The notes: a model not told the origin generated them from the sequence alone. Shown: positions 18,138 through 26,257, numbered from the stretch's first letter. The stretch is 64,000 nucleotides of DNA from CALMEC01 sp031366605 (GCA_031366605.1 JANLOO010000037.1:51972-115971), one strand, 5' to 3'. Program-made: numbers and translations.

Positions 18138-19375
18138 AGGTCCTCTACGTCTCGCAGTACTTCGTACGCGGTGACCAGCCCGGCGGCGTGCGCCACTGGC
18201 ACCACGCCAAGGCGCTTGCCGCGCGCGGCCACGAGGTCCACGTCGTCACGTCGTACGTCCAGCACAAAGAGCGCCACGTGCCTCAGGAGTACCGCGGCAG
18301 ACGCATCGTCCGAAGTTCCGAGGATGGCCTGACGGTGTGGCGCACCTATGCGACCCCGGGATACGGACGCGACATGCGCTCGCGCCTCGCCAACTACCTG
18401 AGCTTCGCGTTCTGGGCATTCGTCGCCGGCCTGCGGGCGCCGCGCGCCTCGGTGGTCGTCGCGTCGTCCCCGTCGCTTCCCGCCGCCGCCGCCACCGCCG
18501 TCGTCGCGATCATCAAGCGCTCGGCGTTCGTGTTGGAAGTGCGCGACCTGTGGCCGGGATCGGCGGTTGCGATGGGCCTCGTCCGGCAGGGTGGCGTCAT
18601 CTACCGGGTGGCGCGTGGGCTCGAGTGGTTCTGCTACCGGCGCGCCCGGCACATCATCGCCCTGACCGACGGCATCCGCGACGGCGTCATCGCGACCGGC
18701 ATCCCGCCGGAGCGGATCACCCTCATCACCAACGGGGTGGATCGGACCGAGATCGCGGCGACACCCGCCGACGTGCCGGTACCGGCCGACGCGTTCGTGG
18801 CCATGTACGTCGGTGCGCACGGCACGTACAGCGCGCTGGAGACGGTACTCGCCGCCGCCGAGCGCCTTCGTGATGAGCCGTCAATCCGGTTTGTGCTGGT
18901 CGGCGGAGGAGACCAAAAGCCCTCCCTGCAAGCCGAGGCCGCCCGCCGCGAACTGCAGAACGTGGTCTTCGTCGACCCGGTGGCGAAGCAGGACGTGCCG
19001 GCGTGGCTTGCACGGGCGGACGTCTGCCTGCTGCCCTACCAAGACAAGGCGCTGTTCGCGGGGGCCCTTCCGAACAAGACGTTCGACTACATGGGCGCCG
19101 GCAAACCGATCATCGCCGCAGTGCCCCCCGGTGAGCTCTCCCGCCTGATCGAAACCGCCCGGTGCGGCATCGCGATCCCACCGGAGGATCCGTCTGCGAT
19201 GAGGGACGCGATCCGACGCCTTGCCGGCGATCGCGACATGGCAACCCGAATGGGGGCCGCAGGGGCCGAGTTCGTCTGCACCCGCTACGACCGAAAGGTC
19301 CTCGCCGAACGGTTCGTATCGATCATCGAGGAGGTCCATACGCCGCATTCAGCACGGCACTTGGGCGGCCTATGA
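18134..19375 (+). CDS. GT4-family glycosyltransferase (WbuB-like), C-terminus supplied by a repeat
   Basis: A 413-residue GT-B enzyme of the WbuB/fucosaminyl-transferase type. It shows YVSQYFVRGDQPGGVRHWHH at the start, LEVRDLWPGSAVAMGL, LITNGVD, VGAHGTYSALETVL, and the donor loop PNKTFDYMGAGKPIIAAVPP. The start is the GTG at 18134, overlapping the previous stop. The last twelve codons (HTPHSARHLGGL) and the stop lie inside the first copy of a tandem repeat, so the native C-terminal end has apparently been replaced by repeat sequence. Confidence 0.9.
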   Translation: MKVLYVSQYFVRGDQPGGVRHWHHAKALAARGHEVHVVTSYVQHKERHVPQEYRGRRIVRSSEDGLTVWRTYATPGYGRDMRSRLANYLSFAFWAFVAGLRAPRASVVVASSPSLPAAAATAVVAIIKRSAFVLEVRDLWPGSAVAMGLVRQGGVIYRVARGLEWFCYRRARHIIALTDGIRDGVIATGIPPERITLITNGVDRTEIAATPADVPVPADAFVAMYVGAHGTYSALETVLAAAERLRDEPSIRFVLVGGGDQKPSLQAEAARRELQNVVFVDPVAKQDVPAWLARADVCLLPYQDKALFAGALPNKTFDYMGAGKPIIAAVPPGELSRLIETARCGIAIPPEDPSAMRDAIRRLAGDRDMATRMGAAGAEFVCTRYDRKVLAERFVSIIEEVHTPHSARHLGGL

Positions 19376-19565
19376 GCCCCACCGGGGCTCAAACACTGAC
19401 CGCGGCTGGACGCATACGCCGCATTCAGCACGGCACTTGGGCGGCCTATGAGCCCCACCAGGGCTCAAACACTGACCGCGGCCGGACGCAAACGCCGCAT
19501 TCAGCACGACACTTGGGCGGCCTATTAGCGGCCCCGGGTCCGCCCAAACGCCGACTGCGGCTGGA
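19337..19565 (+). repeat. Tandem array of three 76-80 bp structured repeats
   Basis: Copies begin at 19337, 19413 and 19489 (period 76). Each begins with CATACGCC or CAAACGCC. Copy 1 can fold as an outer stem, GCCGC/TCAG (19342-19346, 19349-19352) with CTGA/GCGGC (19396-19399, 19402-19406), enclosing a hairpin GAGCCCC (19374-19380) with GGGGCTC (19384-19390). Copy 3 has a different inner hairpin sequence (AGCGG..CCGC) but still a palindrome. The same element occurs on the other strand near 56.7 kb. The copies are not codon-periodic, so this is not a coding repeat. Confidence 0.85.
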
Positions 19566-19580
19566 TTTGTTGGACGACGC

Positions 19581-19586
19581 TAGGGT
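19581..19586 (+). promoter_or_regulatory. -10 box TAGGGT upstream of the sugar transferase
   Basis: TAGGGT follows the last repeat copy and lies 8 nt before a GTG at 19595. That GTG opens an 11-codon leader frame ending at the sugar-transferase start. Confidence 0.45.
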
Positions 19587-19594
19587 TCGCGGCC

Positions 19595-19630
19595 GTGATT
19601 GAGCGCTTCCACAGAAGGTCGTTCCCTTGA
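19595..19630 (+). CDS. Possible 11-residue leader peptide
   Basis: GTG ATT GAG is placed 8 nt after TAGGGT and runs 11 codons to a TGA that overlaps the TTG start of the sugar transferase (TTGA at 19627-19630). It encodes VIERFHRRSFP. A leaderless mini-frame coupled to the downstream start is plausible. It may equally be chance, because the sugar transferase also has its own AGAAGG site within it. Confidence 0.3.
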   Translation: MIERFHRRSFP

Positions 19631-20271
19631 CCGGCGCAGTTGGGGGGCGTGCCAAACGACTCATCGATCTGGCGATCGCGGTTCCTGCGTTCGTGCTGAC
19701 GTGCCCTGTGATGTTTGGTGTGGCGATTTGGGTACGGCGGGATTCGCCGGGGTCGGCGATCTTTCGGCAAGAGCGGGTCGGGTTGCATGGACGGCCCTTC
19801 CAGCTGCTCAAGTTCCGGACGATGGTCGTCGGGGCAGAGCAGTTGGGCCCCGGGCTCGCCGTCGACCGCGATGACGCGCGGATCACCCGTGCGGGGGCGA
19901 TCCTGCGCAGGCTCTCACTCGATGAGCTGCCGCAGTTGTGGAACGTGATCCGCGGCGACATGAGCATCATTGGTCCGCGGCCGACCGTCGCCGTTCAGGT
20001 CGCGCGGTACACCGACGCGCAACGGCGGCGGCTCGAGGCGCGTCCCGGCATCACCGGGCTGGCCCAGGTGCGCGGTCGCGCGAGCATTCCCTGGTCCCAG
20101 CGGATCGCGATCGACATCGAGTACGTCGAACGTCAGAGCATTCCGCTCGACCTGTCGATCCTGCTGCGCACCGTCCTGGTCGTCGCACGTCGCGATGACA
20201 CCTATCGCGGCGACACCGGCGGGTTTGACCTGCCCCCCATCGACGTGGAGGACCCACCATCGCCGAAGTAA
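19627..20271 (+). CDS. Phosphoglycosyl transferase (initiating sugar transferase, WcaJ/PglC type)
   Basis: A 214-residue monotopic phosphoglycosyl transferase. It moves a sugar phosphate from a UDP-sugar to undecaprenyl phosphate, the first step of repeat-unit assembly. It shows the re-entrant membrane helix (RLIDLAIAVPAFVLTCPVMFGVAI), VRRDSPGSAIFRQERVG with the catalytic DSPG/ER region, FRTM, SLDELPQLWNV, MSIIGPRP and RPGITGLAQVRGR. The length equals the minimal catalytic domain, with no N-terminal PglD-like or multi-TM extension. The TTG start follows AGAAGG by 9 nt. The ATP-grasp gene starts within its 3' end. Confidence 0.93.
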   Translation: MTGAVGGRAKRLIDLAIAVPAFVLTCPVMFGVAIWVRRDSPGSAIFRQERVGLHGRPFQLLKFRTMVVGAEQLGPGLAVDRDDARITRAGAILRRLSLDELPQLWNVIRGDMSIIGPRPTVAVQVARYTDAQRRRLEARPGITGLAQVRGRASIPWSQRIAIDIEYVERQSIPLDLSILLRTVLVVARRDDTYRGDTGGFDLPPIDVEDPPSPK

Positions 20272-21263
20272 CCGTGTTGTTGACCTGCTCGGGATCGCGT
20301 GTGGACATCGTCCGCGCGTTCCAAGCCGCTTTTGCAGACACCTCCCACACGGGCCGCGTCCTGATCAGCGATGCCGGCGAGGCGTCGCCCACCCGGTTTG
20401 AGGCCGACGGGATCGTGGAGCTCCCGCTCGTCGACGACCCCGCCTATCGCGACACGTTGCTCCAGGTGTGTCGGCGTGAGCGGGTGCGCGCGCTGTTGCC
20501 GCTGACCGACCTGGATCCGGTCACGTTGGCGACCGCCGCGCCCGAGCTCGCGACGATCGGGACGTCCGTGTTCCTTCCCGAACCCCATGTGGCCCTGGGA
20601 TGTCAGGACAAGTGGGAGTGCCACCTGATGCTGCTCGCGGCAGGCCTGCCATCGCCGCCGACGTGGCTCGCAGGCTCGATCGACCTGGCCGACTTGCCCT
20701 ATCCGATGCTCCTGAAGCCACGCCTGGGTTTCGCCGCACGTCACATCTACCGTGCCGCGAATCCCGACGAGCTCGCGTTCTTCGAGAACTACTCGCCGCT
20801 TGAGTCCGTCTACCAACAGGCACTCGACGGAACCGAGTTCTCGACCGACACGCTCGGAGACCTGCAGGGGCGGGCACTCGGGGCGATTCCGCGCTCGATG
20901 ATGCAGGCCAAGGGTGGCGAGCAGGTCAAAGGTGAGTCCCTGGACGACCCGCAGCTGGTCGATTTGGCGGTCCGCACGGTCGAGACGCTCGGATTGCGCG
21001 GGCCGTCCTGCATTCAGTGTTTTCGCAAGGATGGCCAGATCCAAGGCATCACCGACATCAACACGCGATTTGGTGGCGCGTTCCCGTTGCCGCTCGCCGC
21101 CGGCGGCGGCTACCCCGAGTTGATCGTGCGCATGGCAGCCGGCGAACACCCGCCGTCGCGGGTCGGCACCCACCGGGCCGGGGTGGTAATGACCCGCTAC
21201 CTCGGTGAGACGATCCTCCATCGCGCACCCGACGGACTTCGAGCCGTCCCAGGAAAACGGTAG
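20259..21263 (+). CDS. ATP-grasp ligase (carbamoyl-phosphate synthase-like)
   Basis: A protein of about 330 residues with a pre-ATP-grasp Rossmann part (VTVLLTCSGSRVDIVRAF), an ATP-grasp region (QDKWECHLMLLAAGLPSP, then YPMLLKPRLGFAARHIY) and metal/phosphate-site residues in DINTRFGGAFPLPLAAGG. ATP-grasp enzymes join a carboxylate to an amine or thiol. In sugar loci they may aminoacylate a sugar, which is unproven here. The best Shine-Dalgarno, GGAGG at 20247-20251, is 7 nt before an ATC codon at 20259 that begins the complete first strand. The first canonical start is the GTG at 20274, which has no good ribosome site. No other canonical start exists after the in-frame stop at 20226. Confidence 0.8.
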   Translation: MAEVTVLLTCSGSRVDIVRAFQAAFADTSHTGRVLISDAGEASPTRFEADGIVELPLVDDPAYRDTLLQVCRRERVRALLPLTDLDPVTLATAAPELATIGTSVFLPEPHVALGCQDKWECHLMLLAAGLPSPPTWLAGSIDLADLPYPMLLKPRLGFAARHIYRAANPDELAFFENYSPLESVYQQALDGTEFSTDTLGDLQGRALGAIPRSMMQAKGGEQVKGESLDDPQLVDLAVRTVETLGLRGPSCIQCFRKDGQIQGITDINTRFGGAFPLPLAAGGGYPELIVRMAAGEHPPSRVGTHRAGVVMTRYLGETILHRAPDGLRAVPGKR

Positions 21264-21266
21264 GTT
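21261..21266 (+). promoter_or_regulatory. -10 box TAGGTT of a leaderless promoter
   Basis: TAGGTT ends 7 nt before the GTG at 21274, and TTCGAG lies 17 nt upstream as a possible -35. It overlaps the stop codon of the ATP-grasp gene. Confidence 0.55.
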
Positions 21267-21273
21267 TCCGCCG

Positions 21274-22089
21274 GTGGAGAAGGAGATCACGCTTGGCGAC
21301 TACGGACGTGTGCTGTGGAGCGGACGGTGGGTGCTGCTCGCGGCTGCCGTCGGCGCAGCGCTGGTCGGCCTCGTCACGAGCCTGGCGCGCCAGACCGACT
21401 ACACGTCCTCGAGCACCGTGTACATGGGCTTGGTGACCACGGCCCGAACGGGTGTACCCGTTTCGACGCCGTTCACGACCCCCGCCACCGCGCAGAAGGC
21501 GTTGTCCGCGGACAAGTTCGTCCAGAAGGCCGCCGACGGCACCGGCGTGGAGTTTGATCGCATCAGGAGCGGGGTCTCGTTCGTGGTCGAGCGCGTCGCC
21601 GGCGCGGTCGGCGGCAACCAGCCCACGGTTGCGACGATTCGCTATACGGATCGTGATCGGGCCACCGCCATCACGGTGGTCAACGCCTACGCCCAAGTGG
21701 TCTTTACGGAGGTGCAGGGCTTCTACAAGGGTGTGCTGGACGCCGAGCAGCAGATTGTCGACCACGGCAACGCCCGGATCGCAACGGTCCAGAAGACGCT
21801 GGACGCGCTCCGCGCGCAGAACACCCCCGCGACATCGACGCCGCTCATCTCGCTCCAGCAGGAGCTTGCAACGCTGCAACAGAGCGTCGACGACGCCGTG
21901 CTGATCCTGGCGAAGACGGTGCAGATCGAACAGCCGCTGATCATCTCGAAAGCGACGTCCGCGACGTCATCGGCCCGCCCCGGCCAGCGGCTTCGCACGA
22001 TCATCTTCGGCGCTGTGCTCGGCCTGCTGCTGGGAGCCATCGTGACGTTCATCTGGCGTGGGAGCCCGGCGGGCCGTGCGGCGGCGTAG
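21274..22089 (+). CDS. Wzz/YveK-like polysaccharide chain-length protein
   Basis: A 271-residue protein with the chain-length determinant layout. It has an N-terminal membrane helix (WVLLAAAVGAALVGLVTSLA), an extracytoplasmic region of about 180 residues with a coiled-coil-prone stretch (LISLQQELATLQQSVDDAVL), and a C-terminal membrane helix (TIIFGAVLGLLLGAIVTFIW). No tyrosine kinase domain is attached, and no separate BY-kinase gene is seen nearby. It would control polymer length together with the polymerase. The GTG at 21274 fits the domain start and a leaderless TAGGTT box. Confidence 0.8.
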   Translation: MEKEITLGDYGRVLWSGRWVLLAAAVGAALVGLVTSLARQTDYTSSSTVYMGLVTTARTGVPVSTPFTTPATAQKALSADKFVQKAADGTGVEFDRIRSGVSFVVERVAGAVGGNQPTVATIRYTDRDRATAITVVNAYAQVVFTEVQGFYKGVLDAEQQIVDHGNARIATVQKTLDALRAQNTPATSTPLISLQQELATLQQSVDDAVLILAKTVQIEQPLIISKATSATSSARPGQRLRTIIFGAVLGLLLGAIVTFIWRGSPAGRAAA

Positions 22090-23491
22090 CACCACCAGCC
22101 TGGCGCTCATCGGCGCCGCGGCGCTCCTGGCCGGATGCGGCGGTGGGGGTGGCAAGACGCCGACAGACGCCAAGACAACCCCACCGGTGTCGATCCTGAC
22201 GGTCAACGTGATCGACGGCGACACCCGCGCGCCGCTACCGGGATCCACGGTGACCCCGTACGACGCCAAGACCCAGCCCATCGCCGCAGGGATCACCACC
22301 GACGCAAACGGTCAGGCGGTGCTGCCGCCGGGGACGGCCCTCGCACAGGCGATCAGCCCCGGTCACGGAACCGATGCGCGCAGCATCGGACCTGGGCGCA
22401 CCACCGTGACGATCCCGCTCTTCGACCCCGCGTTGCAGAGTCCCGAGTACGGCGGCGGGCCGACACGAACCCGGTACGTGCCGGCGGTCGACCTTCCCAC
22501 TCCACCGGCCGATCCGACCTGGACGTTGACCGGAAAAGCCTTGCTCGAATTCCCGCCGGCGGTCGCACGCGGTGTGGTCGCCTTGACGACCAACAAGGGC
22601 CGGATCTTCGTCCTGAACGCACGGACTCGCGAGCAACTCTGGACCAAGGCCCGCACCGCCGGAGACAAGCAGATCGCTGCATCGCCCGCAATCGTCCCCG
22701 ACGAGAACGCCGTGCTCGTCTCGGGCATGGATGGACAGCTGACGTCATACGTGCTGGACACCGGCGTCGTGAACTGGAAGTTCTCGACCGGCCAAAGCCC
22801 GATCGAGTCGTCGCCGCTCGTCAGCGACGGAACCGCCTACATCGGCGCCCACAACGGTCGCCTCTATGCCGTTGCCACGGACAAAGGGGTCGCCCGCTGG
22901 ACGTTCCAAGCGGCCGACGACATCAAGGGCAGCGTCGCGAAGTCAGCTGACACGATCGTCTTCGGCGACTACTCGGGGACCGTCTACGCGGTCAGCGCCT
23001 CCACCCACCAGCTCATCTGGCATAACCGCGTCGGCAAGCGCCTCTACGGCGGCCCGGGGATCTCGGGCAACACGGTGGTGATCGGCGACGTCGCCGGCGC
23101 AGTCATCGCGGTCGACCTTCGGAATGGACGCCGACTGTGGCGGCACCCCACTGGCGATGACGTGTACTCCAGCCCCGCGATCGCAAAGGGCAAGGTGTTC
23201 ATCGGGTCGTTCGACGGCATCTTCGAGGCGCTCGACCTCAAGACCGGCAACCGGGTCTGGTTGTTTGACGTCAAGGGTCGGATCTCCGGATCGGCGACGG
23301 TCGTCGGCAACGTCGTCTACACATCGGTGCTCGCGCGTCCGGGCGAGCCCAACCGCTCGTTCGGACTCGATGTCGTGACCGGCAAGAAGGTTTGGCGCGG
23401 CAATGACGGCCGCTACTCCCCCGCGGTCGGCGCCGGACGCACGCTGTACATCGTGGGGAGGACAACCCTGTATGCGTACCGGGCGCCCTAA
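22076..23491 (+). CDS. Lipoprotein with PQQ-type beta-propeller
   Basis: A 471-residue protein with a lipobox (LIGAAALLAGC), a small carboxypeptidase-regulatory-like domain (LTVNVIDGDTRAPLPGSTV, about 40-105), and a beta-propeller of the PQQ/Bam B type (about 150-470). Blade motifs of the form D-x-x-T-G-x-x-x-W repeat (LDTGVVNWKFSTG, LRNGRRLWRHPTG, LKTGNRVWLFDVKG, VVTGKKVWRGNDG). The quinone ligands of dehydrogenases are not evident, so it is likely a scaffold. The GTG at 22076 is preferred; a GTG at 22058 is the alternative. It overlaps both neighbours. Confidence 0.82.
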   Translation: MRRRSTTSLALIGAAALLAGCGGGGGKTPTDAKTTPPVSILTVNVIDGDTRAPLPGSTVTPYDAKTQPIAAGITTDANGQAVLPPGTALAQAISPGHGTDARSIGPGRTTVTIPLFDPALQSPEYGGGPTRTRYVPAVDLPTPPADPTWTLTGKALLEFPPAVARGVVALTTNKGRIFVLNARTREQLWTKARTAGDKQIAASPAIVPDENAVLVSGMDGQLTSYVLDTGVVNWKFSTGQSPIESSPLVSDGTAYIGAHNGRLYAVATDKGVARWTFQAADDIKGSVAKSADTIVFGDYSGTVYAVSASTHQLIWHNRVGKRLYGGPGISGNTVVIGDVAGAVIAVDLRNGRRLWRHPTGDDVYSSPAIAKGKVFIGSFDGIFEALDLKTGNRVWLFDVKGRISGSATVVGNVVYTSVLARPGEPNRSFGLDVVTGKKVWRGNDGRYSPAVGAGRTLYIVGRTTLYAYRAP

Positions 23492-24704
23492 CCGCAGCAT
23501 CGTCCTCATTGCCATCGGCCTGATCCTGGTCCTGGTGGCGGCCGGCGGTGCATACCTCGTCCTTCGTGACGACGCGGGCAACGTCGAAGGCAGTACCACC
23601 GGATTCATCGCCACCCAGACCGCACCGCCCGCACCGGCGAAGGCGGGGACGTGGCCCGAGTACGGTTTTGACCAGCGGCGAACGCGCGCCAACGACGCGC
23701 TCGGGCTGAGCCCCCCATTTGTGGAACGGTGGCGCTACGACGCCGCCGCGCTGCTCGAGTTTCCTCCGGTCGTCGGCGACGGGCGGGCGATCATCGGCAC
23801 GAACGACGGTCGCGCGGTCGCGATCGACACCACGACGGGGCGCGAGCTGTGGTCCACCCGGCTGACCGGCCAGATGGCGGCGTCTCCGGCCCTGACCGGC
23901 GACGTCGCACTCTTTGCGACCACTCGGGGGCGCTTGGTCGCACTCGGCGCGGCAGACGGGAGTCGGCGCTGGAGCGTCAGCGTCGGCTCATCCAGTGAGT
24001 CATCACCACTTGTGGTCGGCGACGGCGCATTCGTCGGGACGCTGGACGGCACCGTGGTCCGGGTCGACACACGGACCGGAGGGGTTGTGTGGCGGGCCCA
24101 GGCCGCGGGCCAGGTCAAGGCCGGCCTCGCCGCCGCCGGACCCAACGTGGTCGTCGGCGACTACGCCGGGCGGATCACCGCGTTCACACAACGCGACGGC
24201 GCCATCGCTTGGCAATCCACCAGCCCGGGTCCCCGACTGCGCGGACCGGGTCGGTTCTACGCGGGACCGGCGGTTGCCTATGGGCGCGTCTACCTGGGCA
24301 ACGTCAACCGACGCGTCATCGCACTGCAGGCGGACACCGGCAAACGCGCCTGGGTGCGTACGCTCGGCGACTTCGTCTACTCCAGCGCCGCGGTGAGCCG
24401 TCAGACGGTCTTCGTCGGCAGCTACGACCACAAGCTGTATGCACTCGACGCGGTGACGGGCAACGAGCGGTGGTCCTTCGACACCGGTGAGCGCATCTCC
24501 GGTTCACCATCCGTGATCGGCCGGCTCGTGTACGTCTCGACCCTGGCCCGTGGCGGGCGCAAGGGAACCACGTTCGCACTGGACGTCGCCACCGGCGACC
24601 GCGTGTGGTCGTTCCCCGATGGCCGCTACAGCCCTGCTGTCGGTGTGGACGGCCTGTTGATCCTGACCGGACGACAGATCCTGTACGGACTGGCGCCGGC
24701 GTGA
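23472..24704 (+). CDS. Membrane-anchored PQQ-type beta-propeller, paralogue of the preceding protein
   Basis: A 410-residue protein with an N-terminal membrane anchor (SIVLIAIGLILVLVAAGGAYL) and a beta-propeller covering about 60-410. Blade motifs are TTTGRELWSTRLTG, AADGSRRWSVSVG, TRTGGVVWRAQAAG, ADTGKRAWVRTLG, AVTGNERWSFDTGE and VATGDRVWSFPDG. It shares LLEFPPVV, ESSPLVVGDG and the DGRYSPAVG ending with its upstream neighbour, so the pair arose by duplication. The ATG follows GGGGAGG. The stop overlaps the start of the flippase (GTGA), suggesting that the propellers and the flippase are made together. Confidence 0.82.
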   Translation: MRTGRPNRSIVLIAIGLILVLVAAGGAYLVLRDDAGNVEGSTTGFIATQTAPPAPAKAGTWPEYGFDQRRTRANDALGLSPPFVERWRYDAAALLEFPPVVGDGRAIIGTNDGRAVAIDTTTGRELWSTRLTGQMAASPALTGDVALFATTRGRLVALGAADGSRRWSVSVGSSSESSPLVVGDGAFVGTLDGTVVRVDTRTGGVVWRAQAAGQVKAGLAAAGPNVVVGDYAGRITAFTQRDGAIAWQSTSPGPRLRGPGRFYAGPAVAYGRVYLGNVNRRVIALQADTGKRAWVRTLGDFVYSSAAVSRQTVFVGSYDHKLYALDAVTGNERWSFDTGERISGSPSVIGRLVYVSTLARGGRKGTTFALDVATGDRVWSFPDGRYSPAVGVDGLLILTGRQILYGLAPA

Positions 24705-26257
24705 ACGCGCAGGGGATCGCCCGGGCGGCCGGCGTGGTCGCCGCGTTCGGCGTGCTCTCGCGCATCCTCGGGTTCGTGCGTGAGGCGGTCCTGTCGCGAA
24801 CGTTCGGCACGCAAGGTCTGGGCGGTGCGCAAGCGGACGTCTTCGCAAACTCGCTGTTCCTCGTCAACACCGTCGCCGCGCTGCTGCTCTACTCGCTCGT
24901 CACCCTGATCATCCCGGCATTCGAACAGGAACGCGAAGAGCGCGACGAGGCCTCGGCGTGGGGACTGCTGTGGACGGTCGGGGCATGGGTCGTCGTCGGA
25001 CTCTGCGCGCTGGGAGCGCTGACGGCCGCCTGGCCGCAGGGCCCCACCGCACTGTTCCACCTGGACCCTCAGCGCGCCGCACTCATGGAACATCTGGTGC
25101 GGATCATGTCGGCAGGCCTGGCCCTCCAGGGGATCTCGGCGCTCCTGACCGCCGTGTTGCAGTCACAGCGCCGGTTCGTCGGGCCGGCGATCGTCGGCGT
25201 CGCATTCAACCTTGGGGTGATATCGGGCCTGGCCATCGGCGGGCGGAGCGTCGAGGCCGCTGCCTGGGGAATGGTCGCGGGCGCCGCCGCGCAGGTGCTC
25301 TTTCAACTTCCGCAGCTCATCGGGGTGCTGCGCCACGCCCCCGGACGGCCGGCATGGCGCCATCCACGGCTGCGCGGGTTCGGCACGCTGGCGCTTCCGG
25401 TCATGGCCGCATCGCTCGCACAGCAGATCAACGGCTTCACCGACAAGCTCTTTGCGAGCTCCCTGGACTTCGGTCGCACGGCGGCGCTCAGCTACGCCAA
25501 TGCAGCGGGATCGGCACCGCGGACCGTGTTGCTCATGCCGCTGCTGGCACCGGTGTTCCCGGTCATCTCGCGGATGTTCGCCGAAGGACGTCAACGCGAA
25601 ACCGCGGTTGCGTTCAATCGGGCTGCAGGTGTGCTGGGCCTCGTGTCGGTGCCGGTCAGTGCGTTCCTGATGATCTTCCCGAAGGAGATCGCGCGCCTCC
25701 TGTTCGGCGGCTCCAAGTGCGGTGCCGCATGCGTCACGGACATCGCGGGTCCGTTGCGCTGGTATGCGCTCGCGGTGTGGGCGGCGTTCATCGGGTATCT
25801 GCTCAATCGGAGCCTCTCGGCCGCCAACCGCGCGCGCGAGATCATGGTGGCGACGCTCATCACAGTCGCCGTGACGATCGGCCTCGACCTGATCCTGCTC
25901 GGCCCGATGGGGCACTCCGGCCTTGCGTTGGCAACCGCCCTCGGGGTCATTCTCAACACCGCGATCACCACGTGGATGCTGGCGCGGGCCCTCCCGGAAT
26001 TCTCGCCACGCCTGCTGATGGAGCGGCAGGGGCGGCTGATCGCCTGTGGGGCGTTCGCGGGCGGCATCGCGATCGCGACGGGGTTGGTGGGCCCTGATGG
26101 CAATCGGTCCGTCGGGACCGTCGCGGGCGTGCTGCTCGTCAAGGCGCTCATCGCGGGTGTGGCATACGTCGCGGCGACACGGGTGCTGGCCGCGGCCGAG
26201 CTGCGGGAGGGAACGAACGCACTGCGTGCGATCGTTCGCCGGGCGCGACCGACGTGA
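24701..26257 (+). CDS. murJ: MurJ/MviN-family lipid flippase
   Basis: A 518-residue polytopic membrane protein of the MOP superfamily. It begins with the MurJ hallmark GVVAAFGVLSRILGFVREAV, followed by FRQ-like FANSLFLVN, an amphipathic QREERDE linker, SAGLALQGISALLTAVLQSQRRF, and AQQINGFTDKLFASSL. About 13-14 membrane segments are apparent. MurJ exports lipid II, whereas this copy sits in an exopolysaccharide locus and could act as the Wzx flippase for that polymer. The sequence alone cannot separate the two roles. It is coupled by GTGA overlaps on both sides. Confidence 0.88.
   Translation: MNAQGIARAAGVVAAFGVLSRILGFVREAVLSRTFGTQGLGGAQADVFANSLFLVNTVAALLLYSLVTLIIPAFEQEREERDEASAWGLLWTVGAWVVVGLCALGALTAAWPQGPTALFHLDPQRAALMEHLVRIMSAGLALQGISALLTAVLQSQRRFVGPAIVGVAFNLGVISGLAIGGRSVEAAAWGMVAGAAAQVLFQLPQLIGVLRHAPGRPAWRHPRLRGFGTLALPVMAASLAQQINGFTDKLFASSLDFGRTAALSYANAAGSAPRTVLLMPLLAPVFPVISRMFAEGRQRETAVAFNRAAGVLGLVSVPVSAFLMIFPKEIARLLFGGSKCGAACVTDIAGPLRWYALAVWAAFIGYLLNRSLSAANRAREIMVATLITVAVTIGLDLILLGPMGHSGLALATALGVILNTAITTWMLARALPEFSPRLLMERQGRLIACGAFAGGIAIATGLVGPDGNRSVGTVAGVLLVKALIAGVAYVAATRVLAAAELREGTNALRAIVRRARPT

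Noticed and set aside
19337..19565. Array considered as CRISPR
   Set aside because: The copies are adjacent without spacers, 76 bp long, and no cas gene is present.
19337..19565. Array considered as tandem c-di-GMP (GEMM) or glycine riboswitch because it lies near c-di-GMP and metabolic genes
   Set aside because: The conserved core bases of those classes are not found.
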